Source of the DNA: Arenibacter catalasegens
GTDB lineage: Bacteria > Bacteroidota > Bacteroidia > Flavobacteriales > Flavobacteriaceae
Direction of reading: 5' to 3'
Length of the DNA stretch: 64,000 bases
Assembly: GCF_002909235.1 (NCBI RefSeq)
Contig: NZ_PHQQ01000004.1
Span: 62,001-126,000, forward strand
In this document: one piece after another, positions 1 through 8,970 of the stretch
Layout of the letters: the number at the start of each line of letters is the position of its first letter
Position numbering within the stretch: position 1 is the first letter of the stretch
Position numbers and translations under genes: made by a program
The notes under the pieces: model-generated
Database searches by the model: none
Seen by the model: only the letters and a program-made list of their open reading frames with translations
Told to the model about the DNA's origin: nothing

Positions 1-156
1 ACCAATACCTTTTATTTCTTGGTAACTAAAGCTGATGGAATCAGTTTTAATTTTTATCGTACCCTGGGTGTCTTTTGATTTTTTTGAAAAATTACAAGAA
101 GACATCAGACAGGCTAATGCGATAACTGCTACTAAGTGAGATTTCATTTTTTCCAT
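1..156 (-). CDS. Lipoprotein, N-terminal fragment (runs off left edge)
   Basis: Only the first 52 codons are inside the window, and they stay open to base 1. The protein starts with a short basic stretch, a hydrophobic core and the lipobox LMSSC (Cys21), so it is an exported, lipid-anchored protein. A second Met at residue 4 is an alternative start. The visible mature part ends in SYQEIKGIG, which loosely recalls the start of GH30/GH39-type glycosidases (...IxGFG...), but this is too short to assign a family. It lies 33 bp downstream of a sulfatase on the same strand, so it is probably another enzyme of the same locus. Confidence 0.7.
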   Translation of the reverse strand, partial: MEKMKSHLVAVIALACLMSSCNFSKKSKDTQGTIKIKTDSISFSYQEIKGIG

Positions 157-189
157 TTTTTTTTTATACGCTGTGGACTACTTTTTAAT

Positions 190-1815
190 TTATTTGCCTT
201 GGTTCACTTCACTTCCCCACCAATCTTCATTGGGCTGCCAATTGGGCGATAACATTTCTTTGCGTTGTTTCTCCAACCTTGGCATCAATTTAGTTTTATT
301 GTCGTCTAGCTTCTGTTTCCATGCGGCTTCGTTCCAGGAGCTGTCAACTTCGGCATATTGGGTATGCATGGACTCCAACCAAGCCATGAGTTCTTTTTTC
401 ATTTCAAGCGTCATTGTTTCGTTTTCGCCAGATAAATTATTGGTTTCACCCAGGTCGGAATCCAGGTCATAAAGTTCCGTATGGCCGTCTTCCCAATAGT
501 GAATTATTTTCCAATTGTCTTTCCGCATTATAGAAACAGGTTCCCCTCCTTGGTTGCCGTAATGTGGATAGTGCCAATACAAGGGTCTTTCTGCTATACT
601 ATTTCCATTCAGAAGTGGTTCTAGACTAATTCCGTCTGCATGGTTTTCGGGACGAAGAGGAATATCTGCCAAATCCAACAGCGTAGGAAACAGATCTGCA
701 CCGGATACCGGCACTTCACTTTTAGTACCCTCTTGCAACATCCAAGGCACATAAATAAAGTATGGCACGCGCAATCCACCTTCCCACTGATAACCTTTAC
801 CACCACGAAGACTTAGCTGGTTGGTGGAAAAATTGTCACCGGAGGTAACACCGCCATTGTCCGAGGTAAAGACCACTATTGTATTTTTATCCAAATTAAG
901 ATCTTTCAGTGTTTGTAAAACACTGCCAACGGCTTCATCTACTTGTTCTATCAACCCCGCATATACAGGATTGTCCTGATTCTTTCTAGCGGGCAGTACC
1001 CGCTCCATTTCAAAGCCTTTTTCAGCAATACCCATACTGTCCGCCTTGTCCCTATACTTTTTCCATTTGGCCTTGGTAGTTTGTATCGGAGAGTGAACCG
1101 CGTAAAAAGAGAGATAAGCCAAAAAGGTGGAATCCTTTTGTTCCCGGATAAATGCCGATGTTTCTTTGGCCAACTTCATAGAAAGGGGAATTCCCTTCTC
1201 CTCTGGATAATCTTTCATTTGTGGGTTGTTGAAAGGCGAAAAATACCCTCCGCTATATGGACCGCCCTTTTCATACCCCCCTTGGTTAATATCAAACCCA
1301 TGGTCGGTTGGAAGGGAATGGTCTGCTTCACTCCCCAAATGCCACTTGCCAGCGAAAAAGGTAGTATACCCATTTTCTTTCAGAACCTCGGGCAGGGTAA
1401 CATCTTTTTGATCTAAATGATGCTTGTACTCCGGGGGCAACAATTTGGAGTGCCGGTTCAAATTCTTCCAAGTCTGTCCTGATTTGGCACCCTCATATTG
1501 AGTAAGCCCGTGTCTGGCCGTAAACTGCCCATTCAATAAACTCGCCCTAGACGGACTACAAACGGCACAGGTGGCATAACCATTGGTAAAAATAGCTCCA
1601 GACCTTGCCAATCGGTCAATATTGGGGGTCTCATAATAGTTGCTGCCCATAACGCTCAAATCTGCATAACCTAGGTCATCGACCACTATAAAAAGGATAT
1701 TGGGTTTTTTAGGCTGCTCAGCTGTTTCTTTTTTGTCTCCACAGGAAATCAAAACCAGAAGACAAATGCCCTGCAAGACACTCATTTTTAACATTCTACA
1801 GACCTTTAATTGCAT
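190..1815 (-). CDS. S1 family sulfatase, lipoprotein
   Basis: Predicted formylglycine-dependent sulfatase that removes sulfate esters from a glycan in the periplasm or at the cell surface. Seen: a lipobox (LISCG), the metal-binding start PNILFIVVDDLG with its paired Asp, the maturation motif CSPSR followed by the usual ASLLNG, KWHLG, and FTSDNGG in the second metal-binding region. At about 541 residues the length is normal for the family. The frame can begin earlier (1854), but that would overlap the upstream GH97 stop. The Met at 1815, or one at 1794, gives a proper lipoprotein signal and 11 bp spacing to GH97, so the two are probably cotranscribed. The sulfate position and sugar cannot be read from the sequence. 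Confidence 0.93.
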   Translation of the reverse strand: MQLKVCRMLKMSVLQGICLLVLISCGDKKETAEQPKKPNILFIVVDDLGYADLSVMGSNYYETPNIDRLARSGAIFTNGYATCAVCSPSRASLLNGQFTARHGLTQYEGAKSGQTWKNLNRHSKLLPPEYKHHLDQKDVTLPEVLKENGYTTFFAGKWHLGSEADHSLPTDHGFDINQGGYEKGGPYSGGYFSPFNNPQMKDYPEEKGIPLSMKLAKETSAFIREQKDSTFLAYLSFYAVHSPIQTTKAKWKKYRDKADSMGIAEKGFEMERVLPARKNQDNPVYAGLIEQVDEAVGSVLQTLKDLNLDKNTIVVFTSDNGGVTSGDNFSTNQLSLRGGKGYQWEGGLRVPYFIYVPWMLQEGTKSEVPVSGADLFPTLLDLADIPLRPENHADGISLEPLLNGNSIAERPLYWHYPHYGNQGGEPVSIMRKDNWKIIHYWEDGHTELYDLDSDLGETNNLSGENETMTLEMKKELMAWLESMHTQYAEVDSSWNEAAWKQKLDDNKTKLMPRLEKQRKEMLSPNWQPNEDWWGSEVNQGK

Positions 1816-1826
1816 AGTATTAGTGT

Positions 1827-3731
1827 TTATTTTATAGAAACTGGTCTTATCCACATACAGTGTCCCCCGCCAGGGGCTATTTTAGCATTTACCATATCCC
1901 CTTTCTTCACCCTTCCTTTGCGAACTTGATAGGCCTCGGGATTGGTCTTGAAGTGGGTTTCAGGGGTATCTTCATAATAGGTGATATCATATTCCCTGCC
2001 CGCTTCCAAGAAATCCAAGGTAATGGGAAGTGTACCTCCCGGTTCATTATACACAGAGCCTATAAACCATGTTTCACCATGCCTCCTAGCTGTTGTAATA
2101 AAGGCATCCATTTTAGCATGTAGTATTTTAGTTTCGTCCCATTTTCCCACGGGCATTTCTTTAATAAACTCAAAAAGGTCACTTTTTTCGATATAGGCTT
2201 CCGGTGCGTCGGGAATACAAACTAGACCGCTAAAGATAATCAAGGTTCGGGCCGCTTCTGCCGTAACCGTAGTGTAAAGGTTTTGTGCTTTTGGACCTTT
2301 TTCCCTCTCACCTGCATTAATGCCCGTGATATCAAAACAACCATTGTTCATATCCAAAGGCCCTTGCAAGGCATTTATCAAAGCCATTCTTATAAAACCT
2401 TGTGGTGTGAAGGCACGTCTAGAATCTTGTTGGGCATGGCAATATTCCCTTGTTATGGCATTGGGATAGGTTCTCGTAACACCCGTAAACGGAACTGGAC
2501 TATCATGAAAATCGATTAAAAGTCTACTTTCTGCACTCATCTGAATGGCATCCCTGCTAAAGGAAACATTACTTCCCATGAAGCCATATTTTATGCCTTT
2601 GGCACCCAATTTTTGATAGTAGGGAAAAAGTGCCTCGTCACCAAAATTTCCTTCGCGTCTGTCATAATATAACAGTATGGACACCCCTTTTTCCTGGGCA
2701 TATTGCATTACCTTTTTCAGGTCAAGTTTATCCGACATTTCTATATGCCCTTCTGAAACATCAGTATACCAGGCATCATCTATTAAAAAGTATTCAATAC
2801 CGTTCTCTGAAGCGAAATCGATAAATCGTAGGTAGCTTTCCGTATCAATTCCATAGGTAAACCCGTCTGCTGTTGTATACCCATGTACACGCCAGTCCCA
2901 TACCGTTTTTCCCGGTTTGATCCATGATGGGTCTTCAAGGGCTAAAGGTGCGGCTACGTTGAGAGGTATCGTATTGGTTAGTAGATCACCAATATTTTCT
3001 ACCAAAAGAATCAAGCGCCAAGGTGTTATTAGTTTTTTTTCTTTTGATGTAAAGGCATTGTTCGCTTTAATTTTTTTCCTTTCTTGATCGTAATCAAAAT
3101 TGATTACTGTAAACCCCGGGGAACTCACCAGATCAGATTCAAGAAGCGACATAAATTGTCCTTGACCCGTCTCCACGACCAAAGGCACCTGCCAATGGTA
3201 TGGAATTGAATCCATCTGGGCCAGATCTCCAAAAACAATTGGTCCTTTGGGCATACTCTCCCCTGCCGGCATATAAAGCATGTCTTCATCGGCAAGGCCA
3301 TATTCGATTAAAAAAGAAGGTTCTACATTTTCAGGTACATTATCGATCTGAAACCTAAAAGCAAAGCCGCCATCATATGCCCTAACAAACAAAGTAGCTG
3401 GAACACCTTCGTAATCCAAAGACAACTGTAGTTCGTTATAATGGTCGGTGATTTCGCTGAACTGTCCCCAAACTGGTCGCCAAGTTTTTTCCTTTTCTTT
3501 AATTGTCGATGTCGTTATTGCCACTTTTTTTCCTGGAAGTATAGAAAGCATAGTACTTGAAATTGTTGCTTTTCCATTTTTATGAATCGAATAGGTGAGT
3601 GTTCCTTTGTCCTCAACAAGATGGACTTCTATATTTCCATTGGGAGCGCTTAAGGTTAGATCAACTTTGGTCTTGTTGCAGTTAAGGCTGACTGATACAA
3701 ATAGCAACAAACATAGTTTTTTAGTAATCAT
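1827..3731 (-). CDS. GH97 family glycoside hydrolase
   Basis: GH97 enzymes are alpha-glucosidases or alpha-galactosidases. The N-terminal beta-sandwich has the typical SAPNGNIEV start, and the central TIM barrel has TVWDWRVHG, LIDDAWYTD, LLIDFHDSP and RTYPNAITRE, followed by QGPLDMNNG. From memory of the family, an Asp in the position of LIDFH marks the retaining, alpha-galactosidase-like branch, whereas SusB-type inverting alpha-glucosidases lack it. This suggests a retaining enzyme, perhaps an alpha-galactosidase. The chosen Met (MITKKLCLL) gives a signal peptide ending near VSLNC, so it is probably a lipoprotein. It sits 11 bp upstream of a sulfatase. Confidence 0.9.
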   Translation of the reverse strand: MITKKLCLLLFVSVSLNCNKTKVDLTLSAPNGNIEVHLVEDKGTLTYSIHKNGKATISSTMLSILPGKKVAITTSTIKEKEKTWRPVWGQFSEITDHYNELQLSLDYEGVPATLFVRAYDGGFAFRFQIDNVPENVEPSFLIEYGLADEDMLYMPAGESMPKGPIVFGDLAQMDSIPYHWQVPLVVETGQGQFMSLLESDLVSSPGFTVINFDYDQERKKIKANNAFTSKEKKLITPWRLILLVENIGDLLTNTIPLNVAAPLALEDPSWIKPGKTVWDWRVHGYTTADGFTYGIDTESYLRFIDFASENGIEYFLIDDAWYTDVSEGHIEMSDKLDLKKVMQYAQEKGVSILLYYDRREGNFGDEALFPYYQKLGAKGIKYGFMGSNVSFSRDAIQMSAESRLLIDFHDSPVPFTGVTRTYPNAITREYCHAQQDSRRAFTPQGFIRMALINALQGPLDMNNGCFDITGINAGEREKGPKAQNLYTTVTAEAARTLIIFSGLVCIPDAPEAYIEKSDLFEFIKEMPVGKWDETKILHAKMDAFITTARRHGETWFIGSVYNEPGGTLPITLDFLEAGREYDITYYEDTPETHFKTNPEAYQVRKGRVKKGDMVNAKIAPGGGHCMWIRPVSIK

Positions 3732-3969
3732 GTAATAAGTCTTTTCTAATGGAAAAAGATGCATTTAGGGAATAATGAGGGTTATTTTTACGAATATATG
3801 TATTATTTTTTCCCTTGGTAGGGTAATATAATACTCCCCATTTTAGAATGGTAAAGCAAAGGACCCAAAACACAAGTACCCAAACCATTGAAGTGCTCAA
3901 AGGCCACAGCACCCATAAATTAGAGTGTGGTCATATTTGATGCTTATCCTCTAAATAATTTAACTATTT

Positions 3970-5655
3970 CTAATCGTTCCAATGCGCGTCGATTACTTTT
4001 TGAATGTGCGGATAGTTGACATCGGTCTCGTTTAAATCTTCCCTTTGTTTTGTTAACTGTTGCTTTAAATCGGCTATGACATCCTTATACGCAACTTCCC
4101 CGTAGGCATTGTTCATTTCTTTGGGGTCTTTTTTAAGGTCATAAAACTCCCATGCCGGTGGGGTGTGATTGGCAAAATCGTTGCCCCAGCTATCTTTGTT
4201 CCAAGTTGCCTTAGGATCATCGGTATTCACATAATACTTCCCATAGAAAAATATTAATTTATACTCTTTTGTCCTAATTCCAAAGTGGGCCGGATTTTGA
4301 TGGCGGTGTGCCATATGCATCCAATAGCGATAATATGTTGATTTTTGCCAATCATCGGGTTCCTTCCCTGTTTCCAAAATAGTTTTAAAACTATGCCCTT
4401 GCATGTAATCTGGGGTCTTCCCCCCTGCCATTTCAATTAATGTTGGTGCAAAATCCGTATTGTTGATAATGGCATCGGTACGGGTTCCTGCTTCAATAGA
4501 TTTGGGGTATCTTACAAAAAATGGCATCCGCATTGATTCTTCATACATCCACCTTTTGTCTATATAATCGTGTTCTCCCAACATAAATCCTTGGTCCCCG
4601 GTATAGACAATAATGGTATTTTCCAACAATCCTTCCTGCTCCAAATAATCCATTAGTCGCTTTACATTGTCATCTACACCCTTAACGCAACGCAGGTATT
4701 TCTTTAAATAATCTTGATAGACTTTACTGGTGTATTCCTTTTCATCACCTGACATTTCCCACTTTACATATTCCGATGGGGCAATGTCCCCTGCATTTCT
4801 ATATTTTTTATAGACAGTGGTATCGTTCCAATATATATTGTTGGCCTGATGACGTATCAGATTCCGGTGTGAAACCGAAGAACCGATGATCCTGGTAAGT
4901 GAATCGTTCTTACCTCTGGTAGCAATGGAACCGTTGTTTCCGTTATCATAAAGGCTCTCTGGTTCAGGGATAAAGGTGTCGGCCAAATAGTCTTCATATC
5001 TGGGGGCATATTCAAAATCATCATGGGGAGCCTTAAAGTGGTGCATTAGGAAAAATGGTTTGTTGGGATCCCTTTCGTTTTTTAAATAATCCAAGGTAAT
5101 ATCCATGATGTTGTCCGAAGAATGGCCTTTGGTCTGAACCAAATTTTGGGGCCAAGATTTTTCGCCTCTTACAAGAAATTCAGGATCAAAATAATTACCC
5201 TGCCCTGGTAAAACCTTATAATAATCAAAAGCTGCAGGCTCATCATGCAAGTGCCATTTACCTACTATGGCCGTTTGATACCCCAATTTCTTCATCTCTT
5301 TAGGCAGATATTGTTTTTCCAGGCCAATAGCTCCCTCTAGATCCAATACTCCGTTGGCCTGTGAATTCTGTCCGGATATAATAGCCGCTCTACTGGGCGT
5401 ACAGATGGCATTATTTACAAAACAATTGTCAAATATTATTCCCTCTTTGGCAATCTTGTCCAAGTTTGGGGTCGGATTTAAACCGGCCAATCTACTTCCA
5501 TAAATACCAAAGCCCTGTGTAGTATGGTCATCGGACATGATAAAAATTATATTTGGCTTCGTTGTTTTCTGGTCCACGGCCTTGTCTTCGCAGGACAAAA
5601 TAGTAAACAACACAAAAACAAGTAATAAACGGGATAGGTTATTCAGTTTTTTCAA
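3970..5655 (-). CDS. S1 family sulfatase, lipoprotein
   Basis: Sulfatase of 561 residues with lipobox TILSC (Cys22), the N-terminal metal site NIIFIMSDDH, the maturation motif CTPSR at Cys85, KWHLHD, and YTGDQGFMLGEHD in the second metal site. The C-terminal part has HFGIRTKEYKLIFFYG, a segment common in algal-polysaccharide sulfatases that ends in the sub-domain helping to define the substrate pocket. It is spaced about 240 bp from the GH97 gene and 174 bp from the next sulfatase, so it could have its own transcript or sit in the long operon. Its substrate is unknown. Confidence 0.93.
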   Translation of the reverse strand: MKKLNNLSRLLLVFVLFTILSCEDKAVDQKTTKPNIIFIMSDDHTTQGFGIYGSRLAGLNPTPNLDKIAKEGIIFDNCFVNNAICTPSRAAIISGQNSQANGVLDLEGAIGLEKQYLPKEMKKLGYQTAIVGKWHLHDEPAAFDYYKVLPGQGNYFDPEFLVRGEKSWPQNLVQTKGHSSDNIMDITLDYLKNERDPNKPFFLMHHFKAPHDDFEYAPRYEDYLADTFIPEPESLYDNGNNGSIATRGKNDSLTRIIGSSVSHRNLIRHQANNIYWNDTTVYKKYRNAGDIAPSEYVKWEMSGDEKEYTSKVYQDYLKKYLRCVKGVDDNVKRLMDYLEQEGLLENTIIVYTGDQGFMLGEHDYIDKRWMYEESMRMPFFVRYPKSIEAGTRTDAIINNTDFAPTLIEMAGGKTPDYMQGHSFKTILETGKEPDDWQKSTYYRYWMHMAHRHQNPAHFGIRTKEYKLIFFYGKYYVNTDDPKATWNKDSWGNDFANHTPPAWEFYDLKKDPKEMNNAYGEVAYKDVIADLKQQLTKQREDLNETDVNYPHIQKVIDAHWND

Positions 5656-5829
5656 AATGCTATTTTTTGGTTCTAAGTTTAAAAATAACGGATTTTACCT
5701 TACAAAATGTTCTCCCATAGTGAATTGTGTTCCACTTATAGTTTTTTCACCTACATTATAGTAATTCGCCCAATAATTTAGTCCATGGCACGAGATAGCA
5801 GATTATTTTAAAAAAAGCAGGCTTCTTTC

Positions 5830-7449
5830 TTATTTTATTTTTACCTGTCCCTTTTGAATATAGGCGGGATTATATTCCCCTCGTTCGTGAAAACCTTCAA
5901 ATTCGCGCATGGTTGAAATACGGGGGTAACTATCAAATATATCCCCATAACCCAAAACTCTTGGGTCGCCTTGCCGGTTTAGTTCCGTATCAAGTTTCGT
6001 TCTTAATTCCTTTCTTATCGCTGCGTAGAAAGGTACTTCTGCAACATTGTTTACACAGCTTGGATCTTTTTTAATATCGTATAATTGTTCCGGAGGCCGT
6101 TTCTCATAGGCCAAATTATATTGGGTAGGATACTTGGATTGTTGCTCTATTAAAAAGAGTTTTGAAGGGGAGTCATCTACGTCATGAAAACCAGGCGATA
6201 ATGACTTAAAGCCTTTGGATGGCAATTGGTTTTTTGCGGTTATAGGTTCTGGATCACCGGCAGGCCATAGATCAGGCTTAAAATTACGCACATAGTGGTA
6301 GTTTTGAGTGCGAATGGCGCGCGCAGGATACCCTAAATTATCCGGTCTGGCATGGGTATGTCTTTCACGACCCGTCAAGACAAATTTACGATGTGTTTGG
6401 GGCTTAATGTCCGAATTTGGAATCAATAGTTTTGAAAGACTTTTACCTGTCATTTCAGGTACCTCTTCAACATTGGCAAGTTCTAGAAAGGTAGGTGCTA
6501 AATCTATAAGCGCTACCAAGTCTTCCACTACCCTATTCCCTTTCATTTTAGAGGGCCAACAAATGGCCAACGGTACATGGGTACCGTATTCCTGTAAATT
6601 AGCCTTGGCGGAAGGGAAGGGCATACCGTTATCCGCAGTCACCACAATAATCGTATTTTCGAGTTCCCCCTGCTCTTCCAAGAACTGTATCATTTTTCCC
6701 AAATGGGTGTCGAACCATTCTATTTCTAGGGCATAATCGGCAACATCACTTTTAATTAATTCATGGTCGGGAAGAAATGCTGGCACAGCTGATTCCTCTA
6801 AAATTTTACCGGCCTTTACTCCTGAACCTTCTTCATAAGTTCGATGTGGTTCATGGCCACCGTACCAAAAAAAGAAAGGTTGTTCTTTTTCCTTTTGTTG
6901 AAAAAATGCTATAAAATTTCCAAAGTAATCCTTCGATTGAATACCAGTTGTTGGAACAGAACTCATCTTTTTATCATTGAACTCCGGTCCCACAGGGTTT
7001 TGTAGCCAGCCGGCATCTTTCCAGTTACCTGGTCCCCATGGTTTTCCTGTGAAACCAATTCTATAACCAACACTCGCCAATAAATCCGTAAACACAGGAT
7101 ATTTTTTCGGAAAATAGCTTGCATGTGTACCTGCTTCTTCAATTTGCCAAATATTTTTTCCAGTTAGGATTGCAGCTCTTGAAGGGCTGCATTGTGGCGC
7201 TGCAACAAATGCGTTTGTAAATAAAATACCATCTTGGGCGACCTTATCAAAAGAAGGGGTTTTTATACCACTGGTCCCATAAGCGGAAGCATAAGGAAAG
7301 GATTGGTCATCGGCAATGGCAAAAAGGATATTTGGCTTCTGTTCCGGTTCAGGTCCGGTTTCATTTTTAGGTTTGCAACCTAAGAGGGATATTGAAATAA
7401 AAATCAAATATATTGAAGCCGTTACCCATTGTTTTGTGTAGTTTTTCAT
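5830..7449 (-). CDS. S1 family sulfatase, N-sulfoglucosamine sulfohydrolase-like
   Basis: A 539-residue lipoprotein (lipobox SLLGC, Cys25) with the maturation motif CSPSR at Cys87. The segment after it (AAILTGKNIWQIEEAGTHAS) and the short FTGKPWGPGNW motif resemble the heparan N-sulfatase/SGSH branch rather than arylsulfatases. VTADNGMPFPSAK supplies the second metal site. Enzymes of this branch act on several sulfated glycans in marine bacteria, so the name does not prove N-sulfatase activity. It is 11 bp downstream of the next sulfatase gene and almost certainly cotranscribed with it. Confidence 0.92.
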   Translation of the reverse strand: MKNYTKQWVTASIYLIFISISLLGCKPKNETGPEPEQKPNILFAIADDQSFPYASAYGTSGIKTPSFDKVAQDGILFTNAFVAAPQCSPSRAAILTGKNIWQIEEAGTHASYFPKKYPVFTDLLASVGYRIGFTGKPWGPGNWKDAGWLQNPVGPEFNDKKMSSVPTTGIQSKDYFGNFIAFFQQKEKEQPFFFWYGGHEPHRTYEEGSGVKAGKILEESAVPAFLPDHELIKSDVADYALEIEWFDTHLGKMIQFLEEQGELENTIIVVTADNGMPFPSAKANLQEYGTHVPLAICWPSKMKGNRVVEDLVALIDLAPTFLELANVEEVPEMTGKSLSKLLIPNSDIKPQTHRKFVLTGRERHTHARPDNLGYPARAIRTQNYHYVRNFKPDLWPAGDPEPITAKNQLPSKGFKSLSPGFHDVDDSPSKLFLIEQQSKYPTQYNLAYEKRPPEQLYDIKKDPSCVNNVAEVPFYAAIRKELRTKLDTELNRQGDPRVLGYGDIFDSYPRISTMREFEGFHERGEYNPAYIQKGQVKIK

Positions 7450-7460
7450 TTTCCTGTTTT

Positions 7461-8927
7461 TTAATTCTTTAATCCCTGTTGGTATGACTGTTCGGCACGT
7501 TGTTTTTCAAAATAAGTATTTACGGAATTATTTTTTCCATTCAAGGTCCAAAGTGCATTCCGAACAGGTAGCTTTTGCCTGTGCATTTGAATGATCGTAC
7601 TGTTGGCCGTATCATTGGCAATATTTTGCCATTCATTGGGATCGTTTGCATGATCGTATAATTCTTCGGCCCCATTTTCATAGCGAATATACCTGTACTG
7701 CTCAGAAACCACGGCATGGTTGTTTCTACCATAGGTCGTTACCGCAAAATATTCGTCATTTAAATTGGTGTTTTCTATCATCGACTTTAGACTTTTACCC
7801 TCATTCTTTGTATTCGGAGGTAAGTTGCACAAATCGAGGAGTGTGGGATAGATATCCAACATTTCAACTGCTTGCTCACGGACTAACCCCTTCTGCCCCT
7901 TGGGAACGGAAATAATCAACGGAGCATTTGTAGCTTCTTGCCATAACGCATGCTTAGCGAAAGTCCCCTTTTCGCCCAATTGATATCCATGGTCAGACCA
8001 GAGAATTATAATTGTATTGTCTTTGTATTTGCTATTTTCGAGGGCGTTGAGAACTTCACCAATATAATTATCTACAAAGGTTACACTTGCTAAGTAGGCC
8101 TGCACTATATTTTTCCACTCCCCAGATTCAATGGCCCATTCGGTTGTTGGCATCATTGGCATTTCATGTACCTGTTTAGAAATAGCCGGTAAATCATTAA
8201 AGTCATTCTTTTTATAAGGAGGGGTTTGAACGCCACTGACAGGATGCATATCTAACCATTTCTGTGGTACATACCAAGGTACATGGGGTCGAACAAAGCC
8301 CGCTGCTAGAAAAAATGGTTTTTCATAATCTTCCCCCAATTTTTCAACGGCCCATTTTGCAGTTCTATAATCCGGCATTTGAATATCTCTTTCAGGAAAT
8401 GCGCCCCAATCTGTACTGGTTCCCTTTTTATCCCATTTAAAGTTTTTTTCCGGCTTTGGCCCAAATCCTTTTTCTCTCCCCGCCGCCTCATCGAAAACAC
8501 CTGCAGGTGCGAAGTTGTGGAATAACTTTCCCTTGCCCATTGTGTGATACCCATTGTTTTTGAAATATTCGGGAAGAAAAACTACGTCTAGGGTTACGTC
8601 GGAGGAACCCCTGATTTCTTCATCGTCAATTTGGCCATAAATCCCTGTAGTAGATGGCCGTAGACCAGACATCATAGAGGCCCTGGAGGGGCCACAGATA
8701 GGAGCTTGACATTGCGCATTGGTAAACAGCACCCCCCTTGCAGCCAACCTGTCCATATTAGGGGTTATCGCATTTGGATGACCGCCCATAACCCCGATCC
8801 AATCGTTCAGATCATCTACACAAATCATTAAGACATTTGGCCGTTGCTGGTTTATTTCCTGTGCTCTCACTATAGAACCAAAGAAAGTCAGGCTAACAAA
8901 AAAGAGAAGGTTGAGTTTGTTTTTCAT
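7461..8927 (-). CDS. S1 family sulfatase, iduronate-2-sulfatase-like
   Basis: A 488-residue exported sulfatase with a signal peptide ending near RAQE. The sequence follows the iduronate-2-sulfatase pattern: NVLMICVDDLNDW, GHPNAITPNMDRLA, CGPSR at Cys78, GLRPSTTGIYG, GFVRPHVPWYVP and WSDHGYQLGEKG. Relatives remove 2-O-sulfates from uronic acids in GAGs and other sulfates in marine glycans. A second member of this branch lies at about 22.9-24.4 kb, but the two are clearly diverged. It follows the heparinase-like gene by 43 bp, which fits joint action on an acidic sulfated sugar. Confidence 0.93.
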   Translation of the reverse strand: MKNKLNLLFFVSLTFFGSIVRAQEINQQRPNVLMICVDDLNDWIGVMGGHPNAITPNMDRLAARGVLFTNAQCQAPICGPSRASMMSGLRPSTTGIYGQIDDEEIRGSSDVTLDVVFLPEYFKNNGYHTMGKGKLFHNFAPAGVFDEAAGREKGFGPKPEKNFKWDKKGTSTDWGAFPERDIQMPDYRTAKWAVEKLGEDYEKPFFLAAGFVRPHVPWYVPQKWLDMHPVSGVQTPPYKKNDFNDLPAISKQVHEMPMMPTTEWAIESGEWKNIVQAYLASVTFVDNYIGEVLNALENSKYKDNTIIILWSDHGYQLGEKGTFAKHALWQEATNAPLIISVPKGQKGLVREQAVEMLDIYPTLLDLCNLPPNTKNEGKSLKSMIENTNLNDEYFAVTTYGRNNHAVVSEQYRYIRYENGAEELYDHANDPNEWQNIANDTANSTIIQMHRQKLPVRNALWTLNGKNNSVNTYFEKQRAEQSYQQGLKN

Positions 8928-8970
8928 TTGAATTGATTGTGTTTTTAATTAATTCACCAGGTAGATTACA

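Noticed and set aside
943-1416. Plus-strand open frame of 157 codons
   Set aside because: It lies fully antisense to a well-supported sulfatase and has no recognisable domain or plausible start context. The same holds for plus-strand frames at 6308-6736, 20645-21061 and 48411-48788.
3721-3912. Short minus-strand frame of 63 codons upstream of GH97
   Set aside because: It is in the leader/gap before GH97, overlaps its start and has low-complexity composition without a family match.
5830-8927. Tandem duplication of neighbouring sulfatases
   Set aside because: Adjacent sulfatases share only the family motifs. Lengths, signal types and flanking segments differ too much for a recent duplication.
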